This document shows positions 21,624 through 35,609 of a stretch of 64,000 nt of DNA, one piece after another. The notes below the pieces were generated by a model, which saw only the letters and a list, made by a program, of their open reading frames with translations, made no database searches and had not been told where the DNA came from. How positions within the stretch are numbered: position 1 is the stretch's first letter; every line of letters starts with the position of its first letter. The position numbers and the translations under genes were made by a program. Origin of the DNA: Rhizophlyctis rosea (Eukaryota; Chytridiomycota; Chytridiomycetes; Rhizophlyctidales; Rhizophlyctidaceae). The stretch spans positions 8,834 to 72,833 of the forward strand of contig JADGJC010000072.1 of the NCBI GenBank assembly GCA_027596075.1. The letters run 5' to 3'.

Positions 21624-24600
21624 TCACCAATTCACATCATATCCCACCTCCACTCCACCTTCACCCCCCTCCCTAACCGCCTCATCCAAAGCCTCCATCC
21701 CCCTCCACAACCTCCTCTCTAACCTCGCCTCACCCCGACTCTTAACTCTCGCAAATAACACCGGACAATCCAACGACTCGCACGCCACCTCCGCATCCAG
21801 TGCCGTCGAATGTCCCGTACATGACCGACATATTCGTTGCAAACTATTATGTTTCCGCTGTGTCTCGTTCAACCTTTGTACAAGGCGGAGCGACGTTGAT
21901 TGAGGCGTTGAGAGACACTTGTTGCAGATTTCTGAAGTGCATAATTGAGAATGAGACTTGGTTTGCGGATGATCATTTCAGATGCTGAGAAGATCCCCAC
22001 CTTTATGTGTCAACTCATGACACACCAGACAATGTTGCGATACATAGTATTGATCGATCGTTCGACCTCCTCCAATGCGTACGGCTCTCTCTCCTTCGGG
22101 TTGAAATCCTGGATCCCGTTGCGAGGTTGTAAACTGGATGGCCCGATGGACTTTGGGCATCTCTTCGAACCAACGTTCCAGGTCTATTCACAATGTGGGC
22201 GATGTACGTGTCATCAACAAGTTGCATGCCTCAAGCACACCTGGTAGAATTCATACCTGCGCCCACAAGATTGAAAATACGAGATAGCGCCGGAATAATC
22301 TGCTTTGTTATGTAATATGTCCCGTGTAGTCGCAAAGTCCTGTTGCCCAAAGTGAGATCTTACCCAACTCTCAAACCTCTATCATTGCAAATGCAATGCC
22401 CACTTACCGATTATTTAGCAACTCCTCAGGCGGAACAACAGAGTCAATCAAGCGATACCCTGGCCCTCCGTGCACTACGACGTACGGTACTCGCCATCCA
22501 TATTGCGGTTCAGCACGCGGATCATCTGCCATTTTCTTAGTGCTGATCAACGCACCCGGTTGCGGTGCGCCCTTATCACTAAATAACAATCATTAGATCA
22601 CTTCTCGTACCAGATCAATGCATGTTGACTTACCTGTATGTTCCCAACTTGATCTCCTTCGCAATAATGAAGTCATGTATTGAAATTCGGCCCGCCAAGA
22701 TCTTAGTCCATAGACGCTGCAAGTAATCCTTGACTTCCGAAAGGTCTTGCGTCCTGAAGAGGATCCTTGTTGCCCAAACTACATCAGCTTGCATCTTTTG
22801 AAATGCTTATGATCGCGGTCATCCTTACTTGAGACATTTCTCCATAGCCTTGGCAACAGCAACGCATCCATCCCTTCGCACCGTCTCAATTCCCTTTGCG
22901 TCAAATGTCGGTTCCTTATCCTCCATAATCTCATACTTGAACCCGACGTATCGTTTTTTGGCCAGTAGCACAGAGGGGTGATATACCTACAAGAAGCGAA
23001 ATAAGGAAACATGTCCCCCATTCATTCAGCCTGAACAGCACACGCACCTTCTCAAACTTCAACTTCACTGGCACAGGATTCTCAAACGTAATCTTATCCA
23101 CAATCTCCTTGCCCAACTCAAATGCCCGCTCTTTGCTTACGCCAGGAAGATAAACAAACAGCGAATCGGTATCTCCGTATACTACTTTTGCACCCCACTC
23201 TTTTGTGCGCTGTATCAAGTCGATCGCCTGTGGTCGCAAACATAATCAGTTCTTCTAATAGCCGAAAATGACATAGAGCGCCGAACGCATACTCTTTCCA
23301 ATGTAGCACGCCCCGTCTGCACAATGGCATCAGCAATATCCACGCATGGCATGCGACCAGAAAAGCTAGCTCCAGCATATCCGTACGTAACGTTTGCAAT
23401 GAATTTCAAACCCAGTTGTCGTGCGTCCAAAACTCGGAGTAGAGCCTAAACAAAGATGTATAGCACACAAACGTCAACCATCCGTTTTACAAACACTTTA
23501 ATGAACTGATCAATCACCTTGTCTCCTTTGTAGCGTTTCATAGATTGTTTCACCATTACTCGAGTGTCCAAAATCTCGCTCAGCATCCGTCTGATAACGC
23601 CTTCTCGAATATGTGGTTTGACAAAGACAACTCCGTTGGGCGAAACTGCATTGATTTATAAGTCAAGGATGATTGTGCCTCGCCTAAATCAATGTCAAGA
23701 CCCACCATTGACGTGATCTTTCAGACGTTCCACCACTTCAGCTGGTATGTAATAGTCGTCCATCACACCCAGTTTCTGCGGCTTGCCGGGTGATTGTACG
23801 CGACCAAGGCATGTGGAGTAACTGTATATGCCCGTCAGTATTCATTGAGTTGTCCAATGCCCGGCAATACTAAAAGTCATTTCGCTGACCAGTAGTTGTA
23901 AGCAATCATGACGGATGGGTACAAAGACTGGAAGTCCAAAACCAACAACGGGCTGTTGTAAAACCGGGACTGAGGTTCCATGACTAGTGGAAGGCACTCG
24001 CATGCCCGCATGGCGGCAACCTAGCGTTTCGCCCGACCCCGTCAGTCTATGAAAGTCTCAGCAATGGATTGATGTCTGAGAAGACAAACCTGATTCCGAC
24101 TGGGCGAAAACATGATGAAGTTCTCCGGTCTTGCAACTCGTGCCATGATCGACTCCACTTTGAATTGTGATCCCCTAGTGAGCACAGAGAAAAAATCGAT
24201 CCCAAAAACTTTGGCGAATTCGCTATGGGGGGTTGCAACAGAAGCCGTCAGTATCAGGCCTTTTTGGAAATAAGTAGCGGAATTCAATCCTCACCTCGTC
24301 CGACTAATCATTTCCGTCGTATGCAGCAACTCCAAATTATACTGAACGCGCTTCAAATAATACTTGACCGTCCGCCACCGATGCAGCATGCTATGATCGT
24401 ACCATTCCGAACATGACGCATGACTAAAGTAGGGTATCCTGCAAAGAAATTGGTCAGTTCCCATGCACATGAAACGCTCCTTCACCTCAACATCATCCCC
24501 ACCTCTGATGCAAAACATGAAACACAGTGCTCTCCATAGTATAACTCGTCAAATTCATCTCCGACCTCATCAAACGCCACACATTCAAAAATATCCTCCC

Positions 24601-27600
24601 CGTTGCTCCCAACGCCGATTGCTTCTTGAAACCCCACTCGTCCTCTTCTCGGCCAACCTTAGTCTTGGCCTTGTCTGGTTTTACCCGCGCTAGTTCCGCG
24701 CACAGTTCGATTTCTTGATGGGGAAGTCATGATGTAAGACAATGATATAATGAGATGCAGCATTTTCGATTTGTCATTTGTTGACTATTTACCGTACGCC
24801 AAACCCGCTCTTTCAATGAGATAACCCCACGACGAAGTATGAATCTCATACCCAACCAGAATATCAGGGTCGAACGTTCGCACTTTGTCAACAAGTGCTT
24901 GGAAGAGATCCTTTTCAGTCGGCACCATGTCGACAGGATACCCTATATGCAGATTCATATGCTTGAGAACTGCAATCTCGTAGTGTCACTGCTCTCAAGA
25001 ACCTCATTAGCACTGACCACAAACAGCCGTTTTGGGCATCCCCTTTCCATCGTCAACCATAATCATCCCCACATGAAATCTAGCAGACGGAAATTCACGC
25101 GCTTCAGAAATTCTCCAGCCGGTCCGAATCCGGAATGATGCACGCTCTTACCCAGCTAGATGGCCATTACTTCTGTATCGGCCCTCATAATCGGTTTGTA
25201 AACAGTAGAAAATCGCACACACAGCATCCTTTCTCGGATCCGGTAAGAGTTTACCGCGAGATCGCGCTATGTCGAACAGAAGAAGGTGTAAACTTAAAAA
25301 GGGCTTGGACAGCTGAACGGATATAGGATACATACCATGTACCTCTACACTGAGTATGTTCAAAAAGTCCTTCTCAACCGACAAGGCAGCTTTCGGAACC
25401 TGTGTGAACTTGAAGCCGTGCGGATTCCTGGGGGTTGGTGCTTCCACCTGATATCAACATTTCGCATGTCAGCTTCTGCAGTTCTGGACCTCGACAAAGT
25501 GGAAGTACCGCCTCTACCTGTGAAACATCTTGCGTGCGTGCGCGTTTGGTACCTGCCATGCCATGGAATGACCAACGCCATTCATTACCAAAACACGTTG
25601 GGGAAATGTTGCAACTTACCAGCGTGTGGCCCGGCACCCCCTGCTTCCTCATGAAGCGGATTCCTCTTCAACCATTCCTCAACCTGCTTCCGAGTAGAGG
25701 GCAGTTGGGCCAGCGTCCAATTCTTGATCTTGGAAGGCTGCACATTTCTGGGGAAATTGCCGAAAAGGTCACAACTCCACACACAGTAGTTGCCCGTTGC
25801 CCATCACCAAAACCCGCACACTAACCTCCCATTCTCTCTCACAACCTCCTTCCCTTTCCCCTTGGCCCTCCTCCTCCCCTCACCTTCAACTTCATCACCC
25901 AATTTCCCCGTCCAAAACTCCTCCAAGCTCTCCGACCCCGGCACCTCAAACCTAAACTGCCTCTCAGCATACACCCTCGTTTTCTTCGGCACATCAACCG
26001 CCTTACTGAAATGCGGCTCCGTGTACACCACTTCCGGGACTTTGAGCTCCTGCAGCGTGGCGAGGAGGTGCGCTTTTGTTGGTGGTGGATGGGCTGGGCG
26101 GAATATACGGAGAGGGGGCTTCGGCGTTTGTGGAGTTGTGGTGTTGGAGTGTTGCGATGCGGGTGGTTGGGATGAGGTGATGCAGGAGGATTGAGAGGGT
26201 GGGTGGGTAATGGCGTTGGGTTGGGAAGGTGGGTGTGGGTGAGGAATGTCGACACCTTCTTTCGATTGCTGAGATTGCGCTGATGTATCTGCATGCGATG
26301 AAGCAGGCAAGTCCGCTTGACTGTTAGTTATAACCCCATCGGCATCATGCCCAACTACTTCTGGTCGACCTTGTACCGGCAGAATAAACGTCTCCTCATG
26401 GCTCTCCTCCTGCCCGATTTCCCCATCACCCTCATCCATGCGCACGCCCGCTTCCAATCCAACATCAGACGACCCCAGCCCCTCATCATCATCATCCGCC
26501 CTCCTCCCACCCAACCCTCCACCCCAACTTCTCCACTCCTTCACATTCCCCGCCAAGCTCCTCGCTAACCTATCCAACCCCGGAGACCGCCCACCAGCTC
26601 CCGGCACCGTCCCATCCGTCGGACTTCCAATCCTCGGCGGACTAATCCACTGTGACGGCCAACTAGTCTGTGCCGTCGGAGACCACTTCACCCGCTCAGC
26701 CATCGCCTGCGACGGCCGTGGCGCTTGTGTGAGAGATTCATCGGTGTAATCTGTTGACTCTATATCCATATCCTCTCCGTGATCAGCGTCGTCCGCATGC
26801 ACTTGTACAAGACTGTTTGCAGTCGTCTCATCACCAAGCAAATTTTCATCGCTGAGGTCCTCATCGTCATAACCCTCCTCTTCGACCTCATCCATCATCT
26901 GCACCAACGCTTCATCCTCAACCTCCAACCCCATATCATCCTCATACCCACCGTGCCAATCATTGTCGCCCCACCCCGGTGATACGTCTTCGACAGGTGC
27001 CGACATCGCATTCGGAGGCGACAGCGGGATCACCTCGTCGTCCTCACCGAAACCGTCAATATCAAGTTTATTACCAAGCGTATCATTGTGTGCAAACGAA
27101 TCCCGGCCACCACCATGAGAAGGTCCCCGATCCTGGACCCCCTCCACCCCCCTCCCCCGTCCCGGAAGTACAAACTTCGGAAACACAAAAGGCTTTCTCC
27201 GCACCGGCGACGGAGGCGGCGGCGGCGTTGGCGCCCTCAGCGTGGGAATCGCCATCGGTTGTGGTTGCATACGCTGTGGATCCTCATCCCCGACAACATC
27301 ATCCTCTCTCCGACCAGAAGATCCAAAAGATATCTCCTCAGATGCTTCACTCATCCTCATGAAATCCCGTAAACTTCTCACAGCACTTCCCGCACTGCTT
27401 CTTCCACCACTCACCCCTCCTTCCTGACCCCTCGCCTCCCCCTCCTCCCCCGCCTCCCCCCCTCTCCGCCTCTCAAAATACTCCACAGTCCTCTCCCACC
27501 CCCTCCGCCTCGGACTCCCCTCCACACCAACACCCCTCGCCGATCCCAACCCAACAATCCGAAACCCCTGACTCTTACTCGGCGTCGCGACATTAATCCT

Positions 27601-30600
27601 AATCCGGTGCCGCCGCGATGAAATCTCCACCGCCTCAAACGTATTCCGCGGTTTATGTTTTTGGATTCCTGAGTTGCGCGTCCTATGAAGGGGCAAGGAT
27701 GGGCGGGTTGGAGATAGGGAAGGAGAAATGGAAGGAGAGACGGTTTGTTTACGGTGTTGTTGTCGTTGCCGAGCGGCTTCTCGTGCTCGACGGTAGACTG
27801 CTAGAGCGGCGTCGATGGAGGCGCGGGAACGGTGTGGGGAGGATGGGTTTGATGTGGAGTTGCGAGTTTGGGGACGTCGAGTTTGCGGTGATGGAGAAAT
27901 ATATTCTTCACTCGTTTCGTCAGCAGGTTCAAAACTTTCGCTCGTCCCTGGCGAATTGTCTGACCAAAACCACTCTTTCTGCCTCCTCAGTTGGGATTTC
28001 CCATCTTCTGTCCTTCCAGTATGCCCCTTCCCCCTACCCGACTCGTCTTCAAAATCCCACAACGACCCTCCGTCCTCTCTTCCGCCCTGCCCGTCCCGCC
28101 CATTCGTCAGCTTCCGCCGCTTAGCTGGTGGCGTTTCAGGCGGCGGAGTATCAAACGTGCCGTCCACTTGAGGGATCCTCCGCACCGGTCGAGACGGCGT
28201 TGGTGAACTGGGTGCATCACTATCAGAAGCGTCGTCCTCGCCAACGTCTGATAACGAATCCTCGTCTTCAAAAACTAATGGTGAGCGTATGGCGCGTGCG
28301 GAGGAGGGGGCCACGATACTAGTCTGTGACGCTGAAGAACATAATGCATATCAACATCCGGCCATACCCTCAGGAGCAATACCCCAAAATCAACTAATTT
28401 AGATCATACCAAGAGGTGTACCCAAACGTCGCGTCGGAGAAGTCGGCTCAGACCTTGGTGACGACGTGGGCAGATGAAAAAGCGCAACTCGCGGAGTGGC
28501 GGTTCGGCTAACTCCCTGCGGTCTATCAGGAGGAGTGCTTCTAGTAGGCGTTTGAGGAAGGATCCATCGTGTTCGCTGGCTCAAAATGGGTGTGATCTCT
28601 CTCTGTGTGCCATTGCTATGGAATGCATTAGGTTCGTATCCATGGGAGCGATTTATTTTCAACGTAGCTCACATTTTTGCCGGAGACGATGCGTCTGACA
28701 ATGCAGGTTCATCCACTGCATTATTGGTACTCCTTGGCGTCACATCACGAGGGGTGTGCGGAGTACCTGGTAGTATCCACCGCCTTTGGGTAAATATGCT
28801 CCGTGGTGTGCCGAGACTGAAAATGGAACGAGTGAGTCCAACTGCATTCCATATGACAGACAATACAAAATGAACCAGCATCCGTACTTTTCAGCACGCG
28901 ACGACCCCTGTTCTCCACCACGTCCATCAACCCTATCAGGCGTTTGCGGAACACCATCATTCCGCCGACCATCCCCTTTCTCAGGACTAGGTCCATACGG
29001 ACTACTCGACCGATCATCATACACAATCGACAAATCACCGAAATCCTCCTCCTCTTCCGGTTCTGCATCTTCTTCGTCGCCTGTAGCCGGCTCTCCATGA
29101 ATAGCATTAATCTCGGCATCTTCGTCGACAGTCATCAGACCGTATTGACGTTCCATGTCCTGGTTGCTTTCTTCATCAGCCATGTAGTCCAGAAGGCCGA
29201 CTACTTCCGCATCGGACTGTGTATGAATGACATCAAGTTCGCCATTAGGCTGGCTTCAAGCTTGGATGCTATGTGAAAACTCACCCTCTGCGTTGCATTC
29301 TGCGAAGCTCTCTGCGACGGAAATCTCTGGGTAACAGCCCTCATGATATCCTCATCCACCACAACTTCCACATCACGAGGTGTCATGGGAAAATCCACCC
29401 GCTCGTCCACGCCCTCTCCACCATCCGAAACTTGCGACGGCAATGACCCTTCAGGTTCCTCCCCATCGAACGTCCACCCTTGGTCAAAGATCCCGATTGC
29501 CTGAAACGCTGTCGGAATTTGATCGTCTTCCCATCCTGGGAACTCGTACTGCGATGAGGGCATCCCCTTTCTTTTAGCATCAGCTTCCTCCAACGCCTTC
29601 TGCAGAATGGTTCTCAGCCTCTCCTCGTTTGTCCACGGAATGTAAGCGGAGCGTAGTGCTCCCGGTGTGGATGGGAATAACTCTTGGGTGAGTCCGCGAG
29701 CTAGACGTCGTTGTTCTTCGTCCTGTTGTTTTGGTAAGTGGTTCCACCCCTCATCTGCTGCCGCGGAGTATGAATGGTACCTTCCAAATGGTAGCCAACG
29801 AAGGTACAAGCTTCGTATCACCAAAAGACTGCGTTCCATTTATTATATCAATCAAGGCTTTTTGCGGACGTTCTGCAATCAGAAACCGGTTCGTGATATC
29901 TGATATGGTGGTATCCAGTTCGAGTTCGCAAAAGCTCTGACGATGAAAGCCGCTTTCCCGGGACCACCGTTTGTTGGGAGGGACTGTCTGATTGGTGTAC
30001 AGCTTGACATCGCTTTCGAGAACCTCATTTTCGTTTCGTCTCATGTCTAATGCACAAGTGATCATTTGAGCGATGAGAGGGAAAATGAGAGCAAGACAGG
30101 CCATCTTACCATGAATGGGCATACGGAAGCGTCCATCCGCCAAGTGAATATAGTCCATCCCATACAAATTATGGTCGATAAAAAACTGGTGCAAATAAGG
30201 GATGTGCGAGTCATATGTTTGAAACTTCCGGTCCATGATAGCGCCTGATTCAAGTATGGAGATCACCCTAGATACTAATCTGGGGTCCAATGTGTTAAAG
30301 GGAAAGCAAATGGAGTCAAGGATATAGTGGCAGGGATATGACATGAGCTTTTGAAAACGCAAAGAGGGGTTCATGAAAAGGATATAGATAAAGCTTCAGG
30401 AAGTAACGATAAGACGCGTGGAAGCCGTAGTATGGGATACCTTTCACCATTACGATGGACGCCACGTACTGGTTTTTGCCAGTGTCTTCCGGCGCCCGAC
30501 CTAGCGCCAAAGCGACAGCATGATTCAAGCTGCGCGTGAGTTTATGGATGTAATGCAGAGCTGTAGCAAAGGGTTAGGTTATATGTTGGAAGGCGTTCGT

Positions 30601-31019
30601 CACTGTTGAAGAACTACCTTGTGGCCGATTGTTGGGCCCATCATACGGGATGTACATATATGGGTACACCTACAAGGCCAAAAGCTATCAATTACCATAT
30701 ACGATACATACACCTTCAACAAGCACGATTCAAGCTTTATAGCGGCCAACATGCAATTGTCATATATTGTTTGATAAGCCTGGTCTAGCACACCGACGCT
30801 AACCTGATGTACGTGCAAACAAGCCTTCTGCCCAGCACTCGTAACCCCAAATATACGAATGATCGGAACAGTGAAACCTCTGGCTCTGGGCGCGCCAAAT
30901 TGGGTGCCATCCTTATCTGCCAAAGGGTTTGGGAGTGCCTGATAGTGGTCGATTGTGATTATGCGGAGGGATATCAGTGACGGCTGGAGACCGTCCCGAG
31001 CGGCTGTTGGAGCGGACAT
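21624..31019 (-). CDS. REV3: REV3, catalytic subunit of DNA polymerase zeta
   Basis: This is a large multi-exon B-family polymerase for translesion synthesis and mutagenesis in the nucleus. The first exon (31019-30804) reads SLRIITIDHYQALP and VPIIRIFGVTSAGQKACLHVH, typical of REV3 N-termini. GIPYYGFHASYRYFLKLYL and a long Ser/Pro/acid-rich exon (about 25830-28340) follow. Then come the inactive exonuclease-like domain (FDPDILVGYEIHTSSWGYL, near 24800-24900), polymerase motif A DFQSLYPS (near 23930), ANVTYGYAGASFSGRMP (near 23390) and motif C VVYGDTDSLF (near 23170), with the catalytic acidic residues intact. The last exons carry all eight metal-binding cysteines: CLVC and CNKC (CysA zinc site), then CRSC and CESLDC (CysB, the iron-sulphur site that binds Pol31). 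The last exon is 21931-21624. I did not resolve every middle splice site. The start is the first ATG before the conserved block. Confidence 0.93.
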
Positions 31020-31811
31020 CCTTCGAATACAAGTCCACTGCCGGCTGCAGGCGCGTATATGTTCGTCAGAAGCGTCGTAGTCTATGCAAGCCCATGGGTG
31101 AGAGACTTTCAGTCGCCCGTCGTTCCTCGTCAGTCGCGAATAAAATCTCGATGACAATTTCGAAGGTGGGAAATGAGCTAAAAGTATCACAGATCACTGC
31201 GGAAAATCTGGGCCATAACGCGTGGGTGCAACCAGCTGGATCCAATCGGCTTTGCTGACTAATATGGCTGTCAGCAGGCTGTCAAGTGACTCATGATGAC
31301 ACACCTCCACCCCCTCATCTCATGGATGCAATTGCACGATGGAATGGACAAGTTTCGGATTTGCATTGTGTTGAGGGGACTTCTTCAGGCCGTGTGCGTG
31401 GGAAACCCTTTCCGTCGGTGCCTCTTTGCAATCCCATCGGCCTTTAATTAGTTTGATCTCGTTTGGAGCGGTCCCACACCCACGCTCACTCCACTGCAGA
31501 CAGTAAATATAAGGACAAGTGCGGTCAATCCCTAAATACTCTCGGACGGTGGTTTTATTGCAGTTGATCTCCTGTGGACGAGCTCCGGTCGGAATTCGGT
31601 ATCTGTAGCAGAAACGCCTAGTAACGAAGCCGGCCGCGGAATTATTTGAGCAGCCTTCGCCCCTTCCCTATTCGATTGAAGTTTGCGACTCGCTAGTCTC
31701 TTTCACTCTATCTTTTCTCCCGTAAGCAAACGGGCTTGAAAATGCAAGGGTCTCGCTGAAAGAGACGACCGCCTTGTCTCGTCCATTTTTGAACTTAACA
31801 AACCTCTCAAA
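31020..31811. promoter_or_regulatory. Divergent promoter region of REV3 and the deubiquitinase
   Basis: This ~790-bp gap separates two genes transcribed away from each other, so it must hold both promoters. AAATATAAGG at about 31505 could be a TATA element for the rightward gene. Minus-strand reading frames continue ~170 bp upstream of the REV3 ATG but lack family similarity. Confidence 0.4.
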
Positions 31812-34492
31812 ATGAGCACCGAACAGGTCAGGGAAACTATTGCAATACGCAACTTTGCTGTTTGAAGATAGTGCTGACTGTGCGCCTTGGACATTTGACA
31901 GAAGACTTCCGTGGATCTGTTTGGCGAATTAACATTTGGGAATCTCTCGAGGGGTGAGACGGAGCAAGTACTGTTTGACGTGCCCATCGGTGCTTATCAG
32001 GTAGTTTTAACACGTTGCACCCATCGCCGTATATTTGAAGTTTACAAAGGGTCCCCGGCAGGTCCCTTGGTCGACGCCGGAGAGGAGGAGACGGTCAATA
32101 TCTGAGAAAGGGATCGTGTTTGGGAGCATCGTGTCGACTGCTTCTGGCCGCTTGCCTATCTCGACGTCGCTACCGACACCAGAAGGGATCAGCAGAATCC
32201 AGCCTGTATCGCTGCTAGGATCGCCCACTTCCAAAAGCCGAACTCTCTGGAGTTCGGGAAAACGCAGATCGATTGATAAAGGGCAGTTTGAAGACTCTCG
32301 CGTGGAAAGGCAAACGGTTACGCAGTTCGGCTCTTTCATTAATGGCGTTTTTATGGGCGAGGAGGAGGCTGCATTGAGAGAATCGGACTTGTCGAGCCGG
32401 GAAGATAGTCATAATGAGGGTGATATGAAGGCTGATGCGTCTGCACCGGTGCATCTCACCAATGGGATACCGCCCTCATACACTGGTGAGAAAGCACCGG
32501 TCGATAACGGCTTAGCGGTTCCGAAGGAGGCGGCGCATGCAACTCAGCGCAATGGTCAGCACTCCTCAACCTTCCCCAATGACGTATCCGCGTCATCATC
32601 TAAAGCCGCTTCTCAAGCTCAAGAGAAGTCCGAAGAGTCTCTTACGGACGCGAGCGATTCCGCCGTTGCCCTTACACCATCCAGAGTCGCTTCGCCCTCC
32701 TCGTCGCCCGTCAAAACGGCGGAGCCCGCTCATCCGCTGTCCATATCTACTGGCACACCGATTGACGAATTGAAGTTGACTTCTCCAATCTCTACTGTAT
32801 CCGAGGCATCCACTTCGCCTTCAAAAGCTGCACCGAAATCCTGGGCCGCATTGGTGAAAGCCAAGAGCCCGGCCACACCGAACGGTATATCCAAGTCTCC
32901 CGCCAAATCGTCGCCATCCAAAGCGGATCCAAAAGGTTTGCCATTGTTGCAGAATGTCCAAACTTGCGGTCTTTGATACTGACCTTGCTCGGTGCCCTAT
33001 AGATATACTAGGTGGCAAATTCAGCCCTAGATATAACGGGAAACTCATTCGCCCGCGCGGGCTCATCAACAACGGCAACATGTGTTATTTCAATGCGATC
33101 TTGCAGCCGCTTGTGTATTGCCCGCCTTTCTACAATTTCTTCCGGCAGTTTGGGGTTGAGAATAAGCATACTTTCAAGAGTCAAACACCATTGATTGATT
33201 CCATGTGAGTTGCGCTCGTATGTGATATGAGTCTGATGCAGAGACTGATTGCCGTATGGTCGCGTGTCATATAGTTTGCTTTTTTTGAACGAGTTCAGCG
33301 AAGAGGAGCCGGGACAGAAGTTGGATCTTGGTATGTGACGGGACTCTCATGTCGTTGAGTGCGCTGGTGTTGACGGTTTTGCCTGGATACGCAGCGAAAG
33401 ATAGCGCAGATGCATTCGCTCCGGAGTATATATATAATGCATTGAGGAAGTGGAAGAAGCTGGATGCGAAGGTGGGACATTGCCATAGCTCAAGCTGAGG
33501 TGTCAGATTTCTGACATGGATCAACAGGGTCGGCAGGAGGACGCGGAGGAGTTTTTGGGCTTTTTGCTTGATGGGTTGCACGAAGAACTTCTTGCTGTCA
33601 AGAAGAAACGGGAGACGACATCACCATCGCCATCAGCGCAGGACGACCAATGGTTAGAGGTTGGGAAGAAGAACAAGACGTTGGTGACACGTCGGGTGAG
33701 TCTCGTAGCCGGAAGTTGTTAGACTATACGCCGTGGCTGTGGTATAACTAATGGATCTTTCGCACGCAGATGGAAGCCGAACCATCACCAATATCAGGCA
33801 TTTTCTCTGGAACCGTAAGATCGGTACTACGGCGGCCGGGGCAGAGGGATTCTGCAAATACGGAGCCGTTCCAAACCTTGCAGCTGGACATATCCGTAAG
33901 TCACTTGCTTAACTCGTATCCAATTCACAATTCGCTCACGTTCCCAAATCTTCTCCCATGCAGCCACCAACCGTACACTCACTGCAAAACGCACTAACGA
34001 ACCTCACGCAACCCGAAGTCCTCGAAGGATACCACCCAACCTCAAAAGCCATCAAACAAAACCTACTCGAAACCCTCCCACCCATCCTCATACTCCACCT
34101 CAAACGCTTCGTGTACGATACTGAAACCAGCTCCATCCGCAAACTCCATAAGCATGTAGAATACCCTATCACTCTTAACATTCGACCCGGTAAGATCAAA
34201 TGAGGTCACACATCGCCTCCCTACCTCATCAATCTCATTACACCTCGTTACAGACCTCCTCTCCCCCGCCGCCCGCCAAACAATAGGCTCGAACCTCACC
34301 TACCGGCTCTTCGCCGTCGTGTATCATCATGGTAAACTGGCCGCAGGAGGCCACTACACGTGCGACGTTTGGAGAGCGTCGGACGAGTGGATGCATTTTG
34401 ATGACGATGTTGTGACGGTTGCGAGGGAGGAGGATGTGTTGAGGGAGGCGGAGGGGAGGCAGCCGTATATGCTATTTTATTGCAAAAATTAG
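31812..34492 (+). CDS. Ubiquitin-specific protease, USP10/Ubp3-like
   Basis: Ten exons give 700 residues: 31812-31826, 31902-32000, 32041-32935, 33003-33204, 33275-33330, 33395-33471, 33528-33695, 33770-33895, 33964-34189 and 34254-34492. The first ~330 residues are low-complexity Ser/Pro/Lys sequence. The peptidase C19 domain begins at PRGLINNGNMCYFNAILQ with the nucleophile Cys364. GRQEDAEEFLGFLLDGLHEELL follows, then WLEVGKKNKTLVTR, which is typical of the USP10/Ubp3 branch. The His box (GGHYTCDVW, His655) and Asp (FDDDVV) complete the triad. The enzyme removes ubiquitin from substrates; Ubp3 homologues act in COPII transport, stress granules and selective autophagy. The first coding exon has only five codons, which a shorter search would miss. 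Confidence 0.93.
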
Positions 34493-35069
34493 TTATGTTT
34501 TTATTTATATTGTTTATTTGGTTTTGGTGTGGGGAGGGGGACGCGGAGAGGGGAGGCAAAATGGTTGAAGTGGAAGCGAAGGGCGAGTTCCTTTTGCGTC
34601 GGTCCTTTAGGGGTGGGGGGAGTGGGGCTGATACCGCTTGTTCTTTTTTTCTTTGTTCAATTGTTGTATGTTTAGATAGGAGAGTTTTTGGCTCGTGATT
34701 TTTTGATTGTGTTTTCTTTTTCCTTCACCGTTTCCTCTTCACTTTGCTTCGATTGTTCCATTCTTCTTGTGTTTCTTCTTTTGGCCTGCTTGTTGTTCCT
34801 GCCGAAAATCGTAAATAGACAAAGTTTTCCTACCTTTTTTGGGTTTCGGGATGTGTGGTGGGGTGGACTTCAGATGACGGGACATTTGTTTAAGTGGATG
34901 CCAGCCATCCGAGCATAGAGAGGATCTTCCTTAACCGCATCCGCATGCAGTGAACCGGCAACATGAGCGGATCGTGTTCAATTAATGGTCGTATATGCAA
35001 AGGACCTTGAAGATCATGGTGTGACAAGGAGCTGCTCTATGGATCACTGGATAGGCGTGACTAATCATA
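34493..35069. other. Convergent intergenic region
   Basis: T-rich 3' flank of the deubiquitinase (runs of TTTTT near 34640-34760), followed by the 3' flank of the OHCU decarboxylase gene. No gene is supported. Confidence 0.4.
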
Positions 35070-35609
35070 TCATTCCTGACCCAACTTCCTCAACCGATCC
35101 GCCGCAATATCCGTCATCTCCCTCAACCCCGTCTCCAACTCCCCCTCCCTCGTGCCATTCTCCAACCTATCCCTCAACACCGGAACAATATCCTTCCTCG
35201 GCCGACCATTAACAAACACCACGAACCGGAACCCGTATTTCTCTTCATACTGCTTATTCAGCTCCCGGAGCTCAGCATTCACCTCGGCGTCGGGGTCTTC
35301 TGTTGTTGTTTGTGTGGTTGAGGTGTATCCTTGTTCAGCGTAGGAGAGGGCGGAGAGGGTGGTTTTGGGCGCGCCTATTGCTGGGTGGGCGTTTATGATT
35401 TCTAGGCGGATGGGGGTGGGGAAGGAGGAGATTAGGAGGTGGGTTTTGGAGAGGAGGGCGGAATAGGAGGGGTAGGGTCTGGACGCGTAGAGGGCTTGTG
35501 CTAGGGGTGGGGCGGGTTCGAAGAGGAGGTTTAAGGAGGAGGTGAAGGAGGGTTCGGGGAGGGTGTTGAGGGTTTCTATTGGGGGGAGGGTTGGTGGGGC
35601 GGGGGACAT
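35070..35609 (-). CDS. 2-oxo-4-hydroxy-4-carboxy-5-ureidoimidazoline (OHCU) decarboxylase
   Basis: An intronless gene of 179 residues. OHCU decarboxylase performs the last step from urate to (S)-allantoin after uricase and HIU hydrolase, letting the cell use purines as nitrogen. The catalytic motif INAHPAIGAP is present (His75), as is the C-terminal block LNKQYEEKYGFRFVVFVNGR, which lines the active site. Length fits the family (about 160-190). The C-terminus (RLRKLGQE) is not a clear peroxisomal PTS1, so location is uncertain. No other urate gene is in this window. The 5' half uses G-rich codons on the minus strand, producing long antisense frames that are shadows. Confidence 0.92.
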   Translation of the reverse strand: MSPAPPTLPPIETLNTLPEPSFTSSLNLLFEPAPPLAQALYASRPYPSYSALLSKTHLLISSFPTPIRLEIINAHPAIGAPKTTLSALSYAEQGYTSTTQTTTEDPDAEVNAELRELNKQYEEKYGFRFVVFVNGRPRKDIVPVLRDRLENGTREGELETGLREMTDIAADRLRKLGQE